Positions 34,346 to 43,595 of a stretch of 64,000 nt of DNA are shown piece by piece. The stretch is from the NCBI RefSeq assembly GCF_023074055.1, contig NZ_JADPKR010000018.1, forward strand, positions 39,621 through 103,620. The letters are read 5' to 3'. The position numbers and the translations under genes are program-made. The stretch comes from Bradyrhizobium sp. 141. GTDB taxonomy: Bacteria; Pseudomonadota; Alphaproteobacteria; Rhizobiales; Xanthobacteraceae. The stretch's first letter is position 1; the number at the start of each line of letters is the position of its first letter. The notes beneath the pieces are model-generated. The model was not told the DNA's origin. It did not search any database and was given only the letters and a program-made list of their open reading frames with translations.

Positions 34346-35722
34346 ATGCGCGCTAGTTCGCTTGCGAACCGCCTGTTCCTGTCGGCGACCGCTTGGCTCG
34401 TGGTGATCCTGGCCATCACCGGCGTGGTGCTGTCGTCGGTCTACAAGAGCGCCACCGAGCGCGCCTTCGACCGCCGGCTCAATCTCTATCTCCGCACCCT
34501 CATCGCCGAGGTCGCGACCCCCGACGAGCCGCCGGACCGTCAGTTCCAGTCGCTTGGCGAGCCCCTGTTCGAGCTGCCGCTGTCCGGCTGGTATTGGCAG
34601 ATCACGCGGACCGACACCGAGAAGCCGGAAGTGCGCTCCTCGCGCTCGCTCTGGGACAAGAAGCTGCCGAAGCTTGAAGAGCAGGGCACCGAGCTCACCG
34701 CCGCCGGCATTCGCCTCGCTTATGTCGACGGGCCCGAGGGGCAGAACCTGCGCATGGTCGAACGTCCGGTCGATCTCGGCGCCGACGGCAAGTTTTTGGT
34801 CAGCGTCGCCGGCGACGACACCGAGATTTTCGACGAGACGCGCAGCTTCGACTATTATCTCGGCGGCACCTTCACTGCGCTCGGCATCGTGTTGTTGCTG
34901 ACGACCGTGTTCCAGGTCCGTTTCGGCCTGGCGCCGCTCAAACGCATCTCCGAATCGATCGCCGACATCCGCTCCGGGCGGGCGGAGCGGCTCGAGGGCG
35001 AATTCCCGGTCGAGATCGCGCCATTGGCGCGCGAGACCAACGCGCTGATCGATGCCAATCGCGAGATCGTGGAGCGCGCGCGCACCCATGTCGGCAATCT
35101 CGCCCATGCGATCAAGACGCCGCTCTCGGTCATCGTCAACGAGGCCGGCGCCCATTTCGCCGATCCCTTCGCGGCCAAGGTGATGGAGCAGGCGGATGTG
35201 ATGCGCGACCAGGTCGCCCACCATCTGGAGCGTGCGCGCATCGCGGCGCGGGTCTCGGTGGTCTCGACCGTGACGGAGGTGGCGCCTGCCATCGAGGCGC
35301 TGCGGCGGACCATGGAGAAGATCCATCGCGATCGCGACATCGTGGTCGAAGCCAAGGCCGATCCGTCGGCAAAATTTCGCGGCGAACGCCAGGATCTGGA
35401 GGAGATGGTCGGCAATCTCGTCGACAATGCCTGCAAATGGGCGGCCTCGCGCGTCTTCATCGAGGTCCTGGTGGAGACGCCGCACAAGGCGGGGGCGGGC
35501 CCGCGTCTGCGGATCATCGTCGACGACGACGGCCGCGGTCTGTCGGAGGCCGAGCGCGCCCAGGTCTCCCGGCGCGGCCAGCGGCTCGACGAATCCAAGC
35601 CCGGCTCGGGACTGGGGCTGTCGATCGTGACCGACCTCGCCGCGCTCTATGGCGGCAGCCTCTCGCTTGGCGGCGCACCGACCGGTGGCCTGCGGGCCGA
35701 CCTGGTCCTTCCGGGAGTATAA
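34346..35722 (+). CDS. feuQ: Sensor histidine kinase, FeuQ/PhoQ-like
   Basis: A 458-residue inner-membrane kinase. TM1 spans residues about 10-32, a periplasmic sensor covers about 33-170 (LSGWYWQITRTDTEKPE typical of this group), and TM2 lies near 172-190. A HAMP-like segment follows, then a HisKA-type domain with phosphoacceptor His in NLAHAIKTPLSV. The HATPase domain has NLVDNACKWA, DDDGRG and GSGLGLSIV boxes. It lies 92 bp after the response regulator gene and should phosphorylate it. Confidence 0.92.
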   Translation: MRASSLANRLFLSATAWLVVILAITGVVLSSVYKSATERAFDRRLNLYLRTLIAEVATPDEPPDRQFQSLGEPLFELPLSGWYWQITRTDTEKPEVRSSRSLWDKKLPKLEEQGTELTAAGIRLAYVDGPEGQNLRMVERPVDLGADGKFLVSVAGDDTEIFDETRSFDYYLGGTFTALGIVLLLTTVFQVRFGLAPLKRISESIADIRSGRAERLEGEFPVEIAPLARETNALIDANREIVERARTHVGNLAHAIKTPLSVIVNEAGAHFADPFAAKVMEQADVMRDQVAHHLERARIAARVSVVSTVTEVAPAIEALRRTMEKIHRDRDIVVEAKADPSAKFRGERQDLEEMVGNLVDNACKWAASRVFIEVLVETPHKAGAGPRLRIIVDDDGRGLSEAERAQVSRRGQRLDESKPGSGLGLSIVTDLAALYGGSLSLGGAPTGGLRADLVLPGV

Positions 35723-35881
35723 TCCCTTGTTCCGGCTTGATTTTTTGTCTCGCCAAGGTCCGGACGAAGCCAACCGGAGGGATTCCGTCCGACTTCCTAA
35801 ACGGCTTCTTAAGTGGGCCCTCCTATGATCGCGCCCGGACGCATCCCATGTCCGCCATTTTACCGTGCATTACCCGGGCGC

Positions 35882-37282
35882 ATGAGCCAGACATCGATCG
35901 AGCGGCTGAGGGAATATCTCGCGCAGCTCCCGCCGCAGGCGCAGGCCCTGCTGATGCGGGAGTTCGAGCGCGCGCTGGAGCGCGGCCAGGACACGGCTGT
36001 CGCGACCCTCGTACTCGATCAGTTGCGCAAGATCGTCCGCAAGACCGAAGCCGACGAGGCCGCGCCGCCGCGTACGGACGATCTGTCGCGGCTGCTGTTC
36101 CAGGTGTTGGAACCGTTCCTGGTCGAGGCGGTCGCCCCGAGCCGGGTCGGGCAGATCCGCCGCTCCTCGCTGCATCCGATCTGGCAATGGCTCGGCCGCG
36201 ACGGCGCCCCGGACAAGGTGAAGGAATTCGAGGCGGCGCTGGCTCGCATGCCGGCAGATAGTGTGGGACAGGTCGAGGCGCTGGCCTCGAAGCTCCAAGC
36301 GGTGGCTACGGACGCCATTTTCGAGCTGACGGGTCCCGGCGGCGGCGACAAGTCGCGCGCGTTGGCCCGGGTCGGCCCGCCCAACGTGATCGAGGACCTC
36401 TATTCGATCGGCGCGGTGCTTCAGGTCCGGGAGGCCATCGCCAGCCTGAACGAGAAGCTGCCGCGCACCTTGCGCGCTTTCGGCGATTCCCAGATCGCCT
36501 CGGTGACGTCGGCGCTCAACATTCCGGTGCTCCAGACCCCGCAGATGCTACCCTTCGCGCTGTCGATCGTGGTGCAGCGGATGACCGCCCCGTGGCAGAT
36601 CATTCGCCTTGCCATCAAGATTGCTGCGTCCGACGACGAGATCCGCGTCGCGGCGACGCCCTATGGCGTCGCCGTCACGATCGCGCTGCACGATCTGTCC
36701 TGTGTTGCCGCCACCCTGCGCATGGACATCAAGCGCGGCCATTTCGACAACGTTGCCGGCAATCTCAAGGCGTTGCACGACGGCGTGCGCGGCCTGCGCA
36801 CCGAGCTCGACCTGCGCAACGATTCCGCCTGGGGAAAGCAGTTGACCTCGATCCGGGCCGACATCTCCAATGCACTGCAATCCGAGATCGACAGCGTTCC
36901 CGGCCGCGTTCGCCGTATCCTGCGCCAGCGCCCGGAGAAGGACATTCCGCCGGGCGCGCGGATCGATACCACTGAGGTCGAGGAAACCGTGGCGCTGATC
37001 GATTTCGTCGCGACCTGCCGCAACTATGCGAGTGAGCTTGCGATCAACGAAGTGACGCTGCGCACCTATTCCGACCTCCAGCAATATGTCGAACGCTCAA
37101 CCGAGCAATTGGTGCAGTCGTTGCGCGCCGCCGATCACAAGGTCCGCACCTATCGGCAACAGCAGGTGCAGGCCGCGATCCGCTTCTGCCAGGTGCTGTT
37201 CGGCGATGATTACGCCTCGCTGATGAGCCGGGCCGCGGAGAACGCAGCGACCGGCGAGCGCAAATCGTCGCGCGCAAGCTAA
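35882..37282 (+). CDS. Conserved hypothetical protein, 466 residues
   Basis: Begins MSQTSIERLREYLAQLPPQA and is mostly helical, without a signal peptide or clear membrane segments. Recognisable stretches include LIRFLVEAVAPSRVG-like FLVEAVAPSRVGQIRRSSLH, SIVVQRMTAPWQIIRLAIKI, a RIRQRPEKD-type basic patch and a C-terminal coiled-coil (RAADHKVRTYRQQQVQAA). ATG 35882 was chosen because the sequence upstream is low-complexity. I do not recognise a family. It lies 159 bp after the FeuQ-like gene on the same strand and may or may not belong to its regulon. Confidence 0.8.
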   Translation: MSQTSIERLREYLAQLPPQAQALLMREFERALERGQDTAVATLVLDQLRKIVRKTEADEAAPPRTDDLSRLLFQVLEPFLVEAVAPSRVGQIRRSSLHPIWQWLGRDGAPDKVKEFEAALARMPADSVGQVEALASKLQAVATDAIFELTGPGGGDKSRALARVGPPNVIEDLYSIGAVLQVREAIASLNEKLPRTLRAFGDSQIASVTSALNIPVLQTPQMLPFALSIVVQRMTAPWQIIRLAIKIAASDDEIRVAATPYGVAVTIALHDLSCVAATLRMDIKRGHFDNVAGNLKALHDGVRGLRTELDLRNDSAWGKQLTSIRADISNALQSEIDSVPGRVRRILRQRPEKDIPPGARIDTTEVEETVALIDFVATCRNYASELAINEVTLRTYSDLQQYVERSTEQLVQSLRAADHKVRTYRQQQVQAAIRFCQVLFGDDYASLMSRAAENAATGERKSSRAS

Positions 37283-37381
37283 CTCAAGCGCATATTTCGT
37301 GATCACAATTTGTGGTTGACGGTGCCGGTTGCGCGCCGTACGGTCCCCGCGCAAGTCCGGGGACCTTCTATTTGTGGGCGC

Positions 37382-37651
37382 ATGAAACCCGTTATCAGCT
37401 CCATCGAAATTGAGAACCGCGTCATTGTTGCCAAGTATCAAAGATTGATGGTCGGCGCCAAGGTGGTGGTGGTCGAGAAGGCAAGCGGTCGGCAACTCTC
37501 CGAGACGATCACGAGGGTTGCATCTCCGGTTCCGGTCGGTGCGCTGCGCATCAAATTGCCGGATGCAGTCCGGCCGGGAACATACTTCCTGAAGGCCTTC
37601 AACGGGCACGGCGAAGACGCCGCGCAAAGCGCGGAGTTCGAAATCGGCTAA
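37382..37651 (+). CDS. Small conserved hypothetical protein, 89 residues
   Basis: MKPVISSIEIENRVIVAKYQ begins a beta-strand-rich domain with GAKVVVVEKASGRQ, and it ends LKAFNGHGEDAAQSAEFEIG. The strand pattern looks like a small immunoglobulin-like or beta-sandwich fold. It is soluble, without a signal peptide. ATG 37382 is where the conserved-looking sequence begins. It is a single gene between the 466-residue hypothetical and the ccm operon. The function is unknown. Confidence 0.75.
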   Translation: MKPVISSIEIENRVIVAKYQRLMVGAKVVVVEKASGRQLSETITRVASPVPVGALRIKLPDAVRPGTYFLKAFNGHGEDAAQSAEFEIG

Positions 37652-37697
37652 GCCGTTGGATTTTCACCGTTTCGGGACTGTGTGCGGTCGCGCCGAA

Positions 37698-37711
37698 TTG
37701 ACAATTGTCAA
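37698..37711. promoter_or_regulatory. FNR/FixK-type box upstream of ccmI
   Basis: TTGACAATTGTCAA is a perfect palindrome (extended to 18 bp, 37696-37713) that fits the FNR/FixK consensus TTGA-N6-TCAA. Its centre is 78 bp before ATG 37783. A -41.5 position would place transcription start near 37746, leaving a leader of about 37 bases. It suggests oxygen-responsive control of cytochrome c maturation. Confidence 0.62.
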
Positions 37712-37782
37712 TTGCCGCATCGTCCGGCCGTGGTGTAAAGCCACCTATGGGCGCGGTTCGTGCGCTGCCGGAAGCTTGCCAG

Positions 37783-38895
37783 ATGACGCTATGGTTCGTG
37801 TTCGCGCTGATGACGGTCGCGGCGATTTTCGCCGTGCTCTTGCCGCTTGGCCGCAACGGACGCCCGCAAGTCCAGGGCAGCGAGGTCGCGGTTTACAAGG
37901 ACCAGTTGGCCGAGATCGAGCGTGATCTCGCCGCAGGCTCGATCCCCGCGCCGGACGCCGAGGCAGCGCGGGTCGAGATCAGCCGCAGGCTGCTCGCCGC
38001 GGCCGCCAGCGAGCCCGCTGTGGCGCCGACGTCGAATCTCAAATGGCGCCGCGTGGCGGCCGTGCTGGCGCTCGCCGGCCTGCCGCTCGTTGCGATCGGC
38101 GTCTACATGCCGCTCGGCTCGCCCCGGCTTGAGGACTTTCCCCTGGCGGAGCGGGAGCGCGGATCCGGGTCCGGCATGGTGCAGTCGCTCGAGAATCTCG
38201 TCGCGCAGGTCCAGGACCATCTGGAGAAGAATCCGACCGACGGGCGCGGCTGGAACGTGCTCGCGCCGGTGCTGGAGCGGCTCGGCCGTTTCGACGACGC
38301 GGTGCGCGCCTATCGCAACTCGCTGACCTACAATGGCGAGAACGCGGAGCGCCGGTCCGATCTCGGCGAAGCGCTCTCGGCCGCCGCCGGCGGTGTGGTG
38401 ACCGCCGAGGCCAAGACTGAATTCGAGCGTGCACACGCCCTGAACGCTGACGATCCCAAGGCGAACTACTTCCTCGGCCTCGCCGCCGAGCAGGACGGCC
38501 GCAAGGACGATGCCGCCACGATCTGGCGCGGGCTGCTTGCGAGGGCGCCCGCGGATGCGCCGTGGCGTGCCCTGGTGCAATCCTCGCTGGCGCGGGTCGG
38601 TGGCGGCGGCACGATGCCGGCGCTGTCCGATGAAACGATTGCCGCTTCCAAGGATATGGCCGAAGGCGATCGCAACGCGATGGTGCGCGGCATGGTCGAA
38701 CGTCTGGCCACCCGGTTGAAGCAGAACGGCGACGACGTCGAGAGTTGGCTGCGCCTGGTGCGCGCCTATCTCGTGATGGGCGACCGGGACAAGGCCGTGG
38801 GAGCATCGGCCGATGCCCGGCAGGCGGTTGCCAGCGACGCCGAGCGGCTTCGCCAGCTCAACGAAGGCCTCAGGACTCTCGGGCTCGGCGGATGA
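37783..38895 (+). CDS. ccmI: Cytochrome c biogenesis protein CcmI (CycH)
   Basis: A 370-residue protein. The N-terminus MTLWFVFALMTVAAIFAVLL is membrane segment 1; a cytoplasmic loop follows with VYKDQLAEIERDLAAGSI (the leucine-zipper-like CcmI loop), then a second membrane segment (about residues 90-110). The periplasmic TPR region contains GWNVLAPVLERLGRFDDAV and NADDPKANYFLGLAAEQDGR. CcmI binds apocytochrome c and delivers it to the CcmF/H haem lyase. It is the first gene of ccmI-E-F-H, the order known as cycHJKL in Bradyrhizobium. A FixK-like palindrome lies 70 bp upstream. Confidence 0.95.
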   Translation: MTLWFVFALMTVAAIFAVLLPLGRNGRPQVQGSEVAVYKDQLAEIERDLAAGSIPAPDAEAARVEISRRLLAAAASEPAVAPTSNLKWRRVAAVLALAGLPLVAIGVYMPLGSPRLEDFPLAERERGSGSGMVQSLENLVAQVQDHLEKNPTDGRGWNVLAPVLERLGRFDDAVRAYRNSLTYNGENAERRSDLGEALSAAAGGVVTAEAKTEFERAHALNADDPKANYFLGLAAEQDGRKDDAATIWRGLLARAPADAPWRALVQSSLARVGGGGTMPALSDETIAASKDMAEGDRNAMVRGMVERLATRLKQNGDDVESWLRLVRAYLVMGDRDKAVGASADARQAVASDAERLRQLNEGLRTLGLGG

Positions 38896-38932
38896 CGATG
38901 TCGGGACGAGACGAGCGGAGAATTGATACGCC

Positions 38933-39442
38933 ATGACGCGCAAGCAGCGACGTATGACCATCATCGGCGGCTCGATCGCCGTGCTCGCGCTCGCGGCCGC
39001 GCTGGTGCTCAACGCACTTCGCGACTCCATCGTGTTCTTTTCGACGCCAACCATGGTCGCCGAGAAGCACGTCGAGCCTGGCAAGCGGTTTCGCCTCGGT
39101 GGGCTGGTGCAGCCCGGCTCGCTCCAGCGCGGCGACAATCTCGCGGTGACCTTCGAGGTCGCTGACGGTGGCGCCAAGCTTCCGGTGGCCTATAAGGGCA
39201 TCCTGCCCGACCTGTTCCGCGAAGGGCAGGGCGTCGTCGCCGAAGGCGCGCTCGACGCCAACGGCGTCTTCAAGGCCGATACCGTGCTTGCCAAGCACGA
39301 CGAAACTTATATGCCCAAGGACGTCGCCGATGCCCTGAAGAAGCAGGGGCACTGGAAGGACGATTACGACCCCAAAGCTTCGGGCGGCAGCAAGCCTCAA
39401 GCCACGACGGCGCAGGGCAATCCGCAGGGAGCGGTGCGGTGA
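38933..39442 (+). CDS. ccmE: Cytochrome c maturation haem chaperone CcmE (CycJ)
   Basis: A 169-residue periplasmic haem chaperone with an N-terminal membrane anchor (residues about 9-28). The conserved core includes [20 protein letters not shown]. The covalent haem-binding motif KHDETYMP carries His122 and Tyr126. The C-terminal 35 residues are flexible. CGGAGAA precedes the ATG. Its stop overlaps the GTG start of ccmF. It receives haem from CcmC (not in this window) and passes it to CcmF. Confidence 0.96.
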   Translation: MTRKQRRMTIIGGSIAVLALAAALVLNALRDSIVFFSTPTMVAEKHVEPGKRFRLGGLVQPGSLQRGDNLAVTFEVADGGAKLPVAYKGILPDLFREGQGVVAEGALDANGVFKADTVLAKHDETYMPKDVADALKKQGHWKDDYDPKASGGSKPQATTAQGNPQGAVR

Positions 39443-41421
39443 TCGCGGAATCAGGACATTACGCGCTTGTGCTGGCGCTTGGGCTCGCACTGATCCAGTC
39501 GATCGTGCCGTTGATCGGTGCGCGTCTGCGCGATGCCGCGCTGATGAACGTGGCGCGCTCCACGGCGCTGGCGCAGCTCCTGTTCGTCGGCGCCTCGTTC
39601 GTAGCTCTCGTCATGCTGCACGTGAACTCGGACTTCTCCGTCGCCAACGTCTACGAGAACTCCCACTCGATGAAGCCGTTGCTCTACAAGATCACGGGCG
39701 TTTGGGGAAACCATGAAGGCTCGATGCTGCTGTGGGTGTCGATCCTCGCGTTGTTCGGCGGGCTGGTCGCGGCTTTCGGCAATAATCTGCCGCTGTCGCT
39801 GCGCGCGCATGTGTTGGCCGTCCAGGCCTGGGTCGCCAGCGCCTTCTACCTCTTCATCCTCGTGACATCGAATCCGTTCCTGCGCATCGCGAGCCCGCCG
39901 ATCGAGGGACGCGATCTCAATCCGGTGCTCCAGGACATCGGGCTCGCAGTGCATCCGCCGATGCTCTATCTCGGCTATGTCGGTTTCTCGATCTCGTTCT
40001 CCTTCGCGATCGCGGCGCTGATGGAGGGACGGATCGACGCGGCCTGGGCGCGCTGGGTGCGGCCGTGGACGCTGGTCGCCTGGATCTTTCTGACACTCGG
40101 CATCGCCATGGGGTCGTACTGGGCCTATTACGAACTCGGTTGGGGCGGCTGGTGGTTCTGGGATCCGGTCGAGAACGCCTCGCTGATGCCGTGGCTCTCC
40201 GGCACCGCGCTGTTGCATTCCGCTCTGGTGATGGAGAAGCGCAACGCGCTGAAGGTCTGGACCATCCTGTTGTCGATCCTGACCTTCTCGCTGTCGCTGC
40301 TCGGCACCTTCCTGGTGCGCTCGGGCGTCATCACCTCGGTGCACGCATTCGCCACCGATCCCACCCGTGGCGTGTTCATTCTGCTGATCCTCTGCCTGTT
40401 CATCGGCGGCAGCCTGGCGCTGTTCGCGGGCCGTGCCACCTCGTTGAAGCAGGGCGGCCTGTTCGCGCCGATTTCGCGCGAGGGCGCGCTGGTCCTGAAC
40501 AATCTGCTGCTCACGGTCGCCTGCGCGGTCGTGCTGTTCGGCACGCTCTATCCGCTGGCGATGGAGATGCTCGCCGACTTCAAGATGTCGGTCGGTGCGC
40601 CCTTCTACAACCTCACCTTCGCGCCGCTATTTACCCTGTTGCTGCTTGCCGTGCCATTCGGGCCGATGCTGGCATGGAAACGCGGCGATCTGCTCGGCGT
40701 GACGCAACGCCTGCTCGCGGCAGGCGTTGCCGGCCTTGTTGCCGTCGCCATCGTCTGGGGCTGGGCGCGTGGCGGCAGTGCGTTGGCGCCGCTGGCGATC
40801 GGGCTTGGCATCTTCGTCATCGCCGGCGCTGTCACCGACATCGTCGAGCGGACCGGCCTCGTGCGGCTGCCGTTCGCAACGGCGCTGCACAGGGCGCGCG
40901 GCCTGCCGCGCTCGGCCTGGGGCTCGGCGCTTGCGCATGCCGGCCTCGGCGTCGCGCTGATCGGGATCGTTTGCGAGACCACATGGAACAGCGAACATAT
41001 CGCGACGATGAAGCAGAACGACGTCGCCCAGATCGCCGGCTTCGACGTCAAGCTCGACGGGTTGCTTCAGCGTCAGGGCCCGAACTACCGCGAGATGATC
41101 GCCGAGTTCAACGTCAGCCGTGATGGCGAGACCCTCAGCGTCATGACGCCCTCCAAGCGCAGCTTCACCACTCGCGGCTCGTCAACCACCGAGGCCGCGC
41201 TGCTGACGCGCGGGGCGAGCCAGCTCTACATTTCACTCGGCGACGCCACCGCCGAGGGCGCCATCGCCGTGCGCATCTATCACAAGCCGCTGGTGCTCCT
41301 GATCTGGTGGGGGCCGGTGTTGATGGCGTTCGGCGGCGTGCTGTCCCTATCCGACCGGCGCTTGCGGGTCGGCGCGCCGAAGCCGGCGCGGGCCAAGCAG
41401 CGCCTTCAGCCGGCGGAGTGA
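39439..41421 (+). CDS. ccmF: Haem lyase CcmF (CycK)
   Basis: A 660-residue polytopic inner-membrane protein starting at GTG 39439. The signature haem-handling WWD region is [19 protein letters not shown] near residues 235-255, with conserved histidines in the flanking periplasmic loops (for example LHSALVME and VHAFATDP). The length and about 14-15 hydrophobic segments fit CcmF. With CcmH and CcmI it attaches haem to CxxCH motifs of apocytochromes c. Confidence 0.96.
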   Translation: MIAESGHYALVLALGLALIQSIVPLIGARLRDAALMNVARSTALAQLLFVGASFVALVMLHVNSDFSVANVYENSHSMKPLLYKITGVWGNHEGSMLLWVSILALFGGLVAAFGNNLPLSLRAHVLAVQAWVASAFYLFILVTSNPFLRIASPPIEGRDLNPVLQDIGLAVHPPMLYLGYVGFSISFSFAIAALMEGRIDAAWARWVRPWTLVAWIFLTLGIAMGSYWAYYELGWGGWWFWDPVENASLMPWLSGTALLHSALVMEKRNALKVWTILLSILTFSLSLLGTFLVRSGVITSVHAFATDPTRGVFILLILCLFIGGSLALFAGRATSLKQGGLFAPISREGALVLNNLLLTVACAVVLFGTLYPLAMEMLADFKMSVGAPFYNLTFAPLFTLLLLAVPFGPMLAWKRGDLLGVTQRLLAAGVAGLVAVAIVWGWARGGSALAPLAIGLGIFVIAGAVTDIVERTGLVRLPFATALHRARGLPRSAWGSALAHAGLGVALIGIVCETTWNSEHIATMKQNDVAQIAGFDVKLDGLLQRQGPNYREMIAEFNVSRDGETLSVMTPSKRSFTTRGSSTTEAALLTRGASQLYISLGDATAEGAIAVRIYHKPLVLLIWWGPVLMAFGGVLSLSDRRLRVGAPKPARAKQRLQPAE

Positions 41422-41425
41422 TCCG

Positions 41426-41908
41426 ATGCGCCGGATGATGGCCGCCTTCGCCCTGCTGATGCTGCTGGCTCTGCCTGCGGCGCACGCGGTGCAGCCCGAC
41501 GAGATCATGTCGGACCCCGCCAAGGAAGCCCGTGCGCGCGAACTGTCGCGCGAGCTTCGCTGCATGGTTTGCCAGAACCAGTCGATCGACGATTCCGATG
41601 CGCCGCTGGCGCGCGATCTGCGGCTCTTGGTGCGCGAGCGCATCGGCGCCGGCGACAGCAACTCGCAGGTGCTCGACTTCCTGGTCGCGCGCTACGGCGA
41701 GTTCGTGCTGCTGAAACCACGCTTCGAGCGTCAGAACCTGCTGCTGTGGCTGCTCGGGCCGCTGCTGCTGATCGGGGGCGGCCTGGCGCTGTGGCTGCAA
41801 ATCCGGCGTCGCGCGCGAAGCGGTGCAGATGTACCAGCACCGCCGCTCTCGCCCGACGAGAAGGCGCGGCTCGCTGCGTTGATGTCGGACGAAGCCAAAT
41901 CTTCCTAG
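41426..41908 (+). CDS. ccmH: Cytochrome c maturation protein CcmH (CycL)
   Basis: A 160-residue protein. An N-terminal signal peptide (MMAAFALLMLLALPAAHA) is followed by the periplasmic domain with the redox motif LRCMVCQNQSI (Cys46, Cys49). A single C-terminal membrane helix (LLLWLLGPLLLIGGGLALWL) and a short cytoplasmic tail complete it. It reduces the apocytochrome or CcmG disulfide for haem ligation. It is the last gene of the ccmIEFH operon, starting 4 bp after ccmF. Confidence 0.96.
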   Translation: MRRMMAAFALLMLLALPAAHAVQPDEIMSDPAKEARARELSRELRCMVCQNQSIDDSDAPLARDLRLLVRERIGAGDSNSQVLDFLVARYGEFVLLKPRFERQNLLLWLLGPLLLIGGGLALWLQIRRRARSGADVPAPPLSPDEKARLAALMSDEAKSS

Positions 41909-42028
41909 CGACGTGACGTCGTCCTGGTAGCGCAACGCTACGTAGCGGCCGTTAGCGCGTGCTTCATGCTATATTGACCTTTGTCTGGAACCTTGTCGCG
42001 ACATTCGATTCCAGACTCTGAGTGCCCG

Positions 42029-43372
42029 ATGTTCGCGAACAGCAATCTGACGATCCGCTTCCTGGTTGGCGCCGTCGTCGCTGCATTATTGTTCCTGCTG
42101 GGCATCGGCGGCGGCACCGGCTTCATTGCGGTGCTCTATCTCAACAACGAGATTACCAGCCTGTCCTCGGACTTTGCCGCGCTGAGCGGCCCCGTGCGCG
42201 ACCATGCCATGCAGATCTATCAGCAGGCGCAAACCGCGTTCTCGTACTTCCTGATCGCCTGCGGCGTGATCGCCATCGTCGCCGTCGCGATCTGCCTCAC
42301 CACCTGGTTCGCCGTGCGCAACGGCATCCTCAGTCCCCTGGCGGCGATCGTGCATGCCATGCGCGAGGTCGCCAACCAGAAATTCGAGACGCCCGTGCCG
42401 GGCCTCGGCCGCACCAACGAGATCGGCCTGCTCGCCGGTGCGCTGGAGGTGTTCAAGACCAACGGCCTCGAGCGGCGCCACCTCACCGAACGGCAGCTGC
42501 GTGAAGCGCAGCACCAGGCCGAGCGATCGAAATTCCTGGACGACCGGATCAAGCGCTTCAACGATCTCGTCGCCAGCGTCGTCGACAGCGTGGCGTCATC
42601 GGCCGTGCATCTGAAGAGCAACGCCGAGACGCTGTCGCGGACGGCCAACGACACCAGCACCAAGGCCAATGCGGTCGCGAGCGCCGCGAGCCAGGCCAGC
42701 GCCAGCGTGCAGACGGTCGCAGGTTCTGCCGGGGAGATGACGAATTCGATCGGCACCATCAGCCGCCGCGTCACGGATGCGACCCAGCGCGCCGAGGGCG
42801 CGGCGGAGCAGGCGGAGAAGAGTCGTGACACCATCCACACGCTGTCGGACGCAGCAGACAAGATCGGCGAGGTCGTGCAGCTCGTGCAGGCGATCGCTTC
42901 GCAGACCAATCTCCTGGCGCTGAACGCCACCATCGAGGCGGCACGGGCAGGGGAGGCCGGCAAGGGGTTTGCGGTGGTCGCCTCCGAGGTCAAGAATCTG
43001 GCGCATCAGACCAGCAAGGCGACCGAGGAGATCACCTCCCATGTCGCCAGCATTCAAGGCATCACCGCGGAGACGCGCGGCGCGATCGACGGCATTTCCA
43101 GGACGCTGTCGGAGATCTCGTCCATCATGTCCGGCATCGAGGTCGACACCGCCCAGCAGCGCAACGCCACGCAGGAGATCACGCGCAGCGCCCAGGACGC
43201 CGCGCGTGGAACCCTCGACGTCTCCAATCATATCGTCCAGATCACCTCGACCTCCGCGGAGACCGGCCGCATGGCCGCCGAGGCGCGGGATTCCGCGGTC
43301 GACCTGTCGCAGCAAGCCGAAACCTTGAAGCGCGAGGTCGACGAGTTCATCGTCAGCGTCAGGGCGAGCTGA
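42029..43372 (+). CDS. Methyl-accepting chemotaxis protein
   Basis: A 447-residue chemoreceptor. TM1 (residues about 8-34) is followed by a very short periplasmic segment of about 35 residues with [22 protein letters not shown]2 lies at about 70-95, then a HAMP domain. The cytoplasmic signalling coiled coil has the hairpin tip [20 protein letters not shown] and [23 protein letters not shown] 42029 is favoured over 41981 because the membrane-protein sequence begins there. The small periplasmic part suggests sensing of membrane or cytoplasmic state. No che genes are adjacent. Confidence 0.93.
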   Translation: MFANSNLTIRFLVGAVVAALLFLLGIGGGTGFIAVLYLNNEITSLSSDFAALSGPVRDHAMQIYQQAQTAFSYFLIACGVIAIVAVAICLTTWFAVRNGILSPLAAIVHAMREVANQKFETPVPGLGRTNEIGLLAGALEVFKTNGLERRHLTERQLREAQHQAERSKFLDDRIKRFNDLVASVVDSVASSAVHLKSNAETLSRTANDTSTKANAVASAASQASASVQTVAGSAGEMTNSIGTISRRVTDATQRAEGAAEQAEKSRDTIHTLSDAADKIGEVVQLVQAIASQTNLLALNATIEAARAGEAGKGFAVVASEVKNLAHQTSKATEEITSHVASIQGITAETRGAIDGISRTLSEISSIMSGIEVDTAQQRNATQEITRSAQDAARGTLDVSNHIVQITSTSAETGRMAAEARDSAVDLSQQAETLKREVDEFIVSVRAS

Positions 43373-43595
43373 TCATTCAAGAAAATCGCGCTTGCACGCT
43401 GTTGCGGGAACTCGATTAAGTTCCTGTAAGGCCACGATTTTCGGCCTGCGCTGAACTGCCGCATCCGCTCCGTCCCTTCATTACAAAAGTTTAACCCGCT
43501 CGCCAGCGCGCGGTAAGGCGGGAGCCCCCATCTTCAGGTCCGTAAGGCGCCGCCCTCAGGCACCAAATGGATTTCAAGGCCCTGGAGATCTCTGC

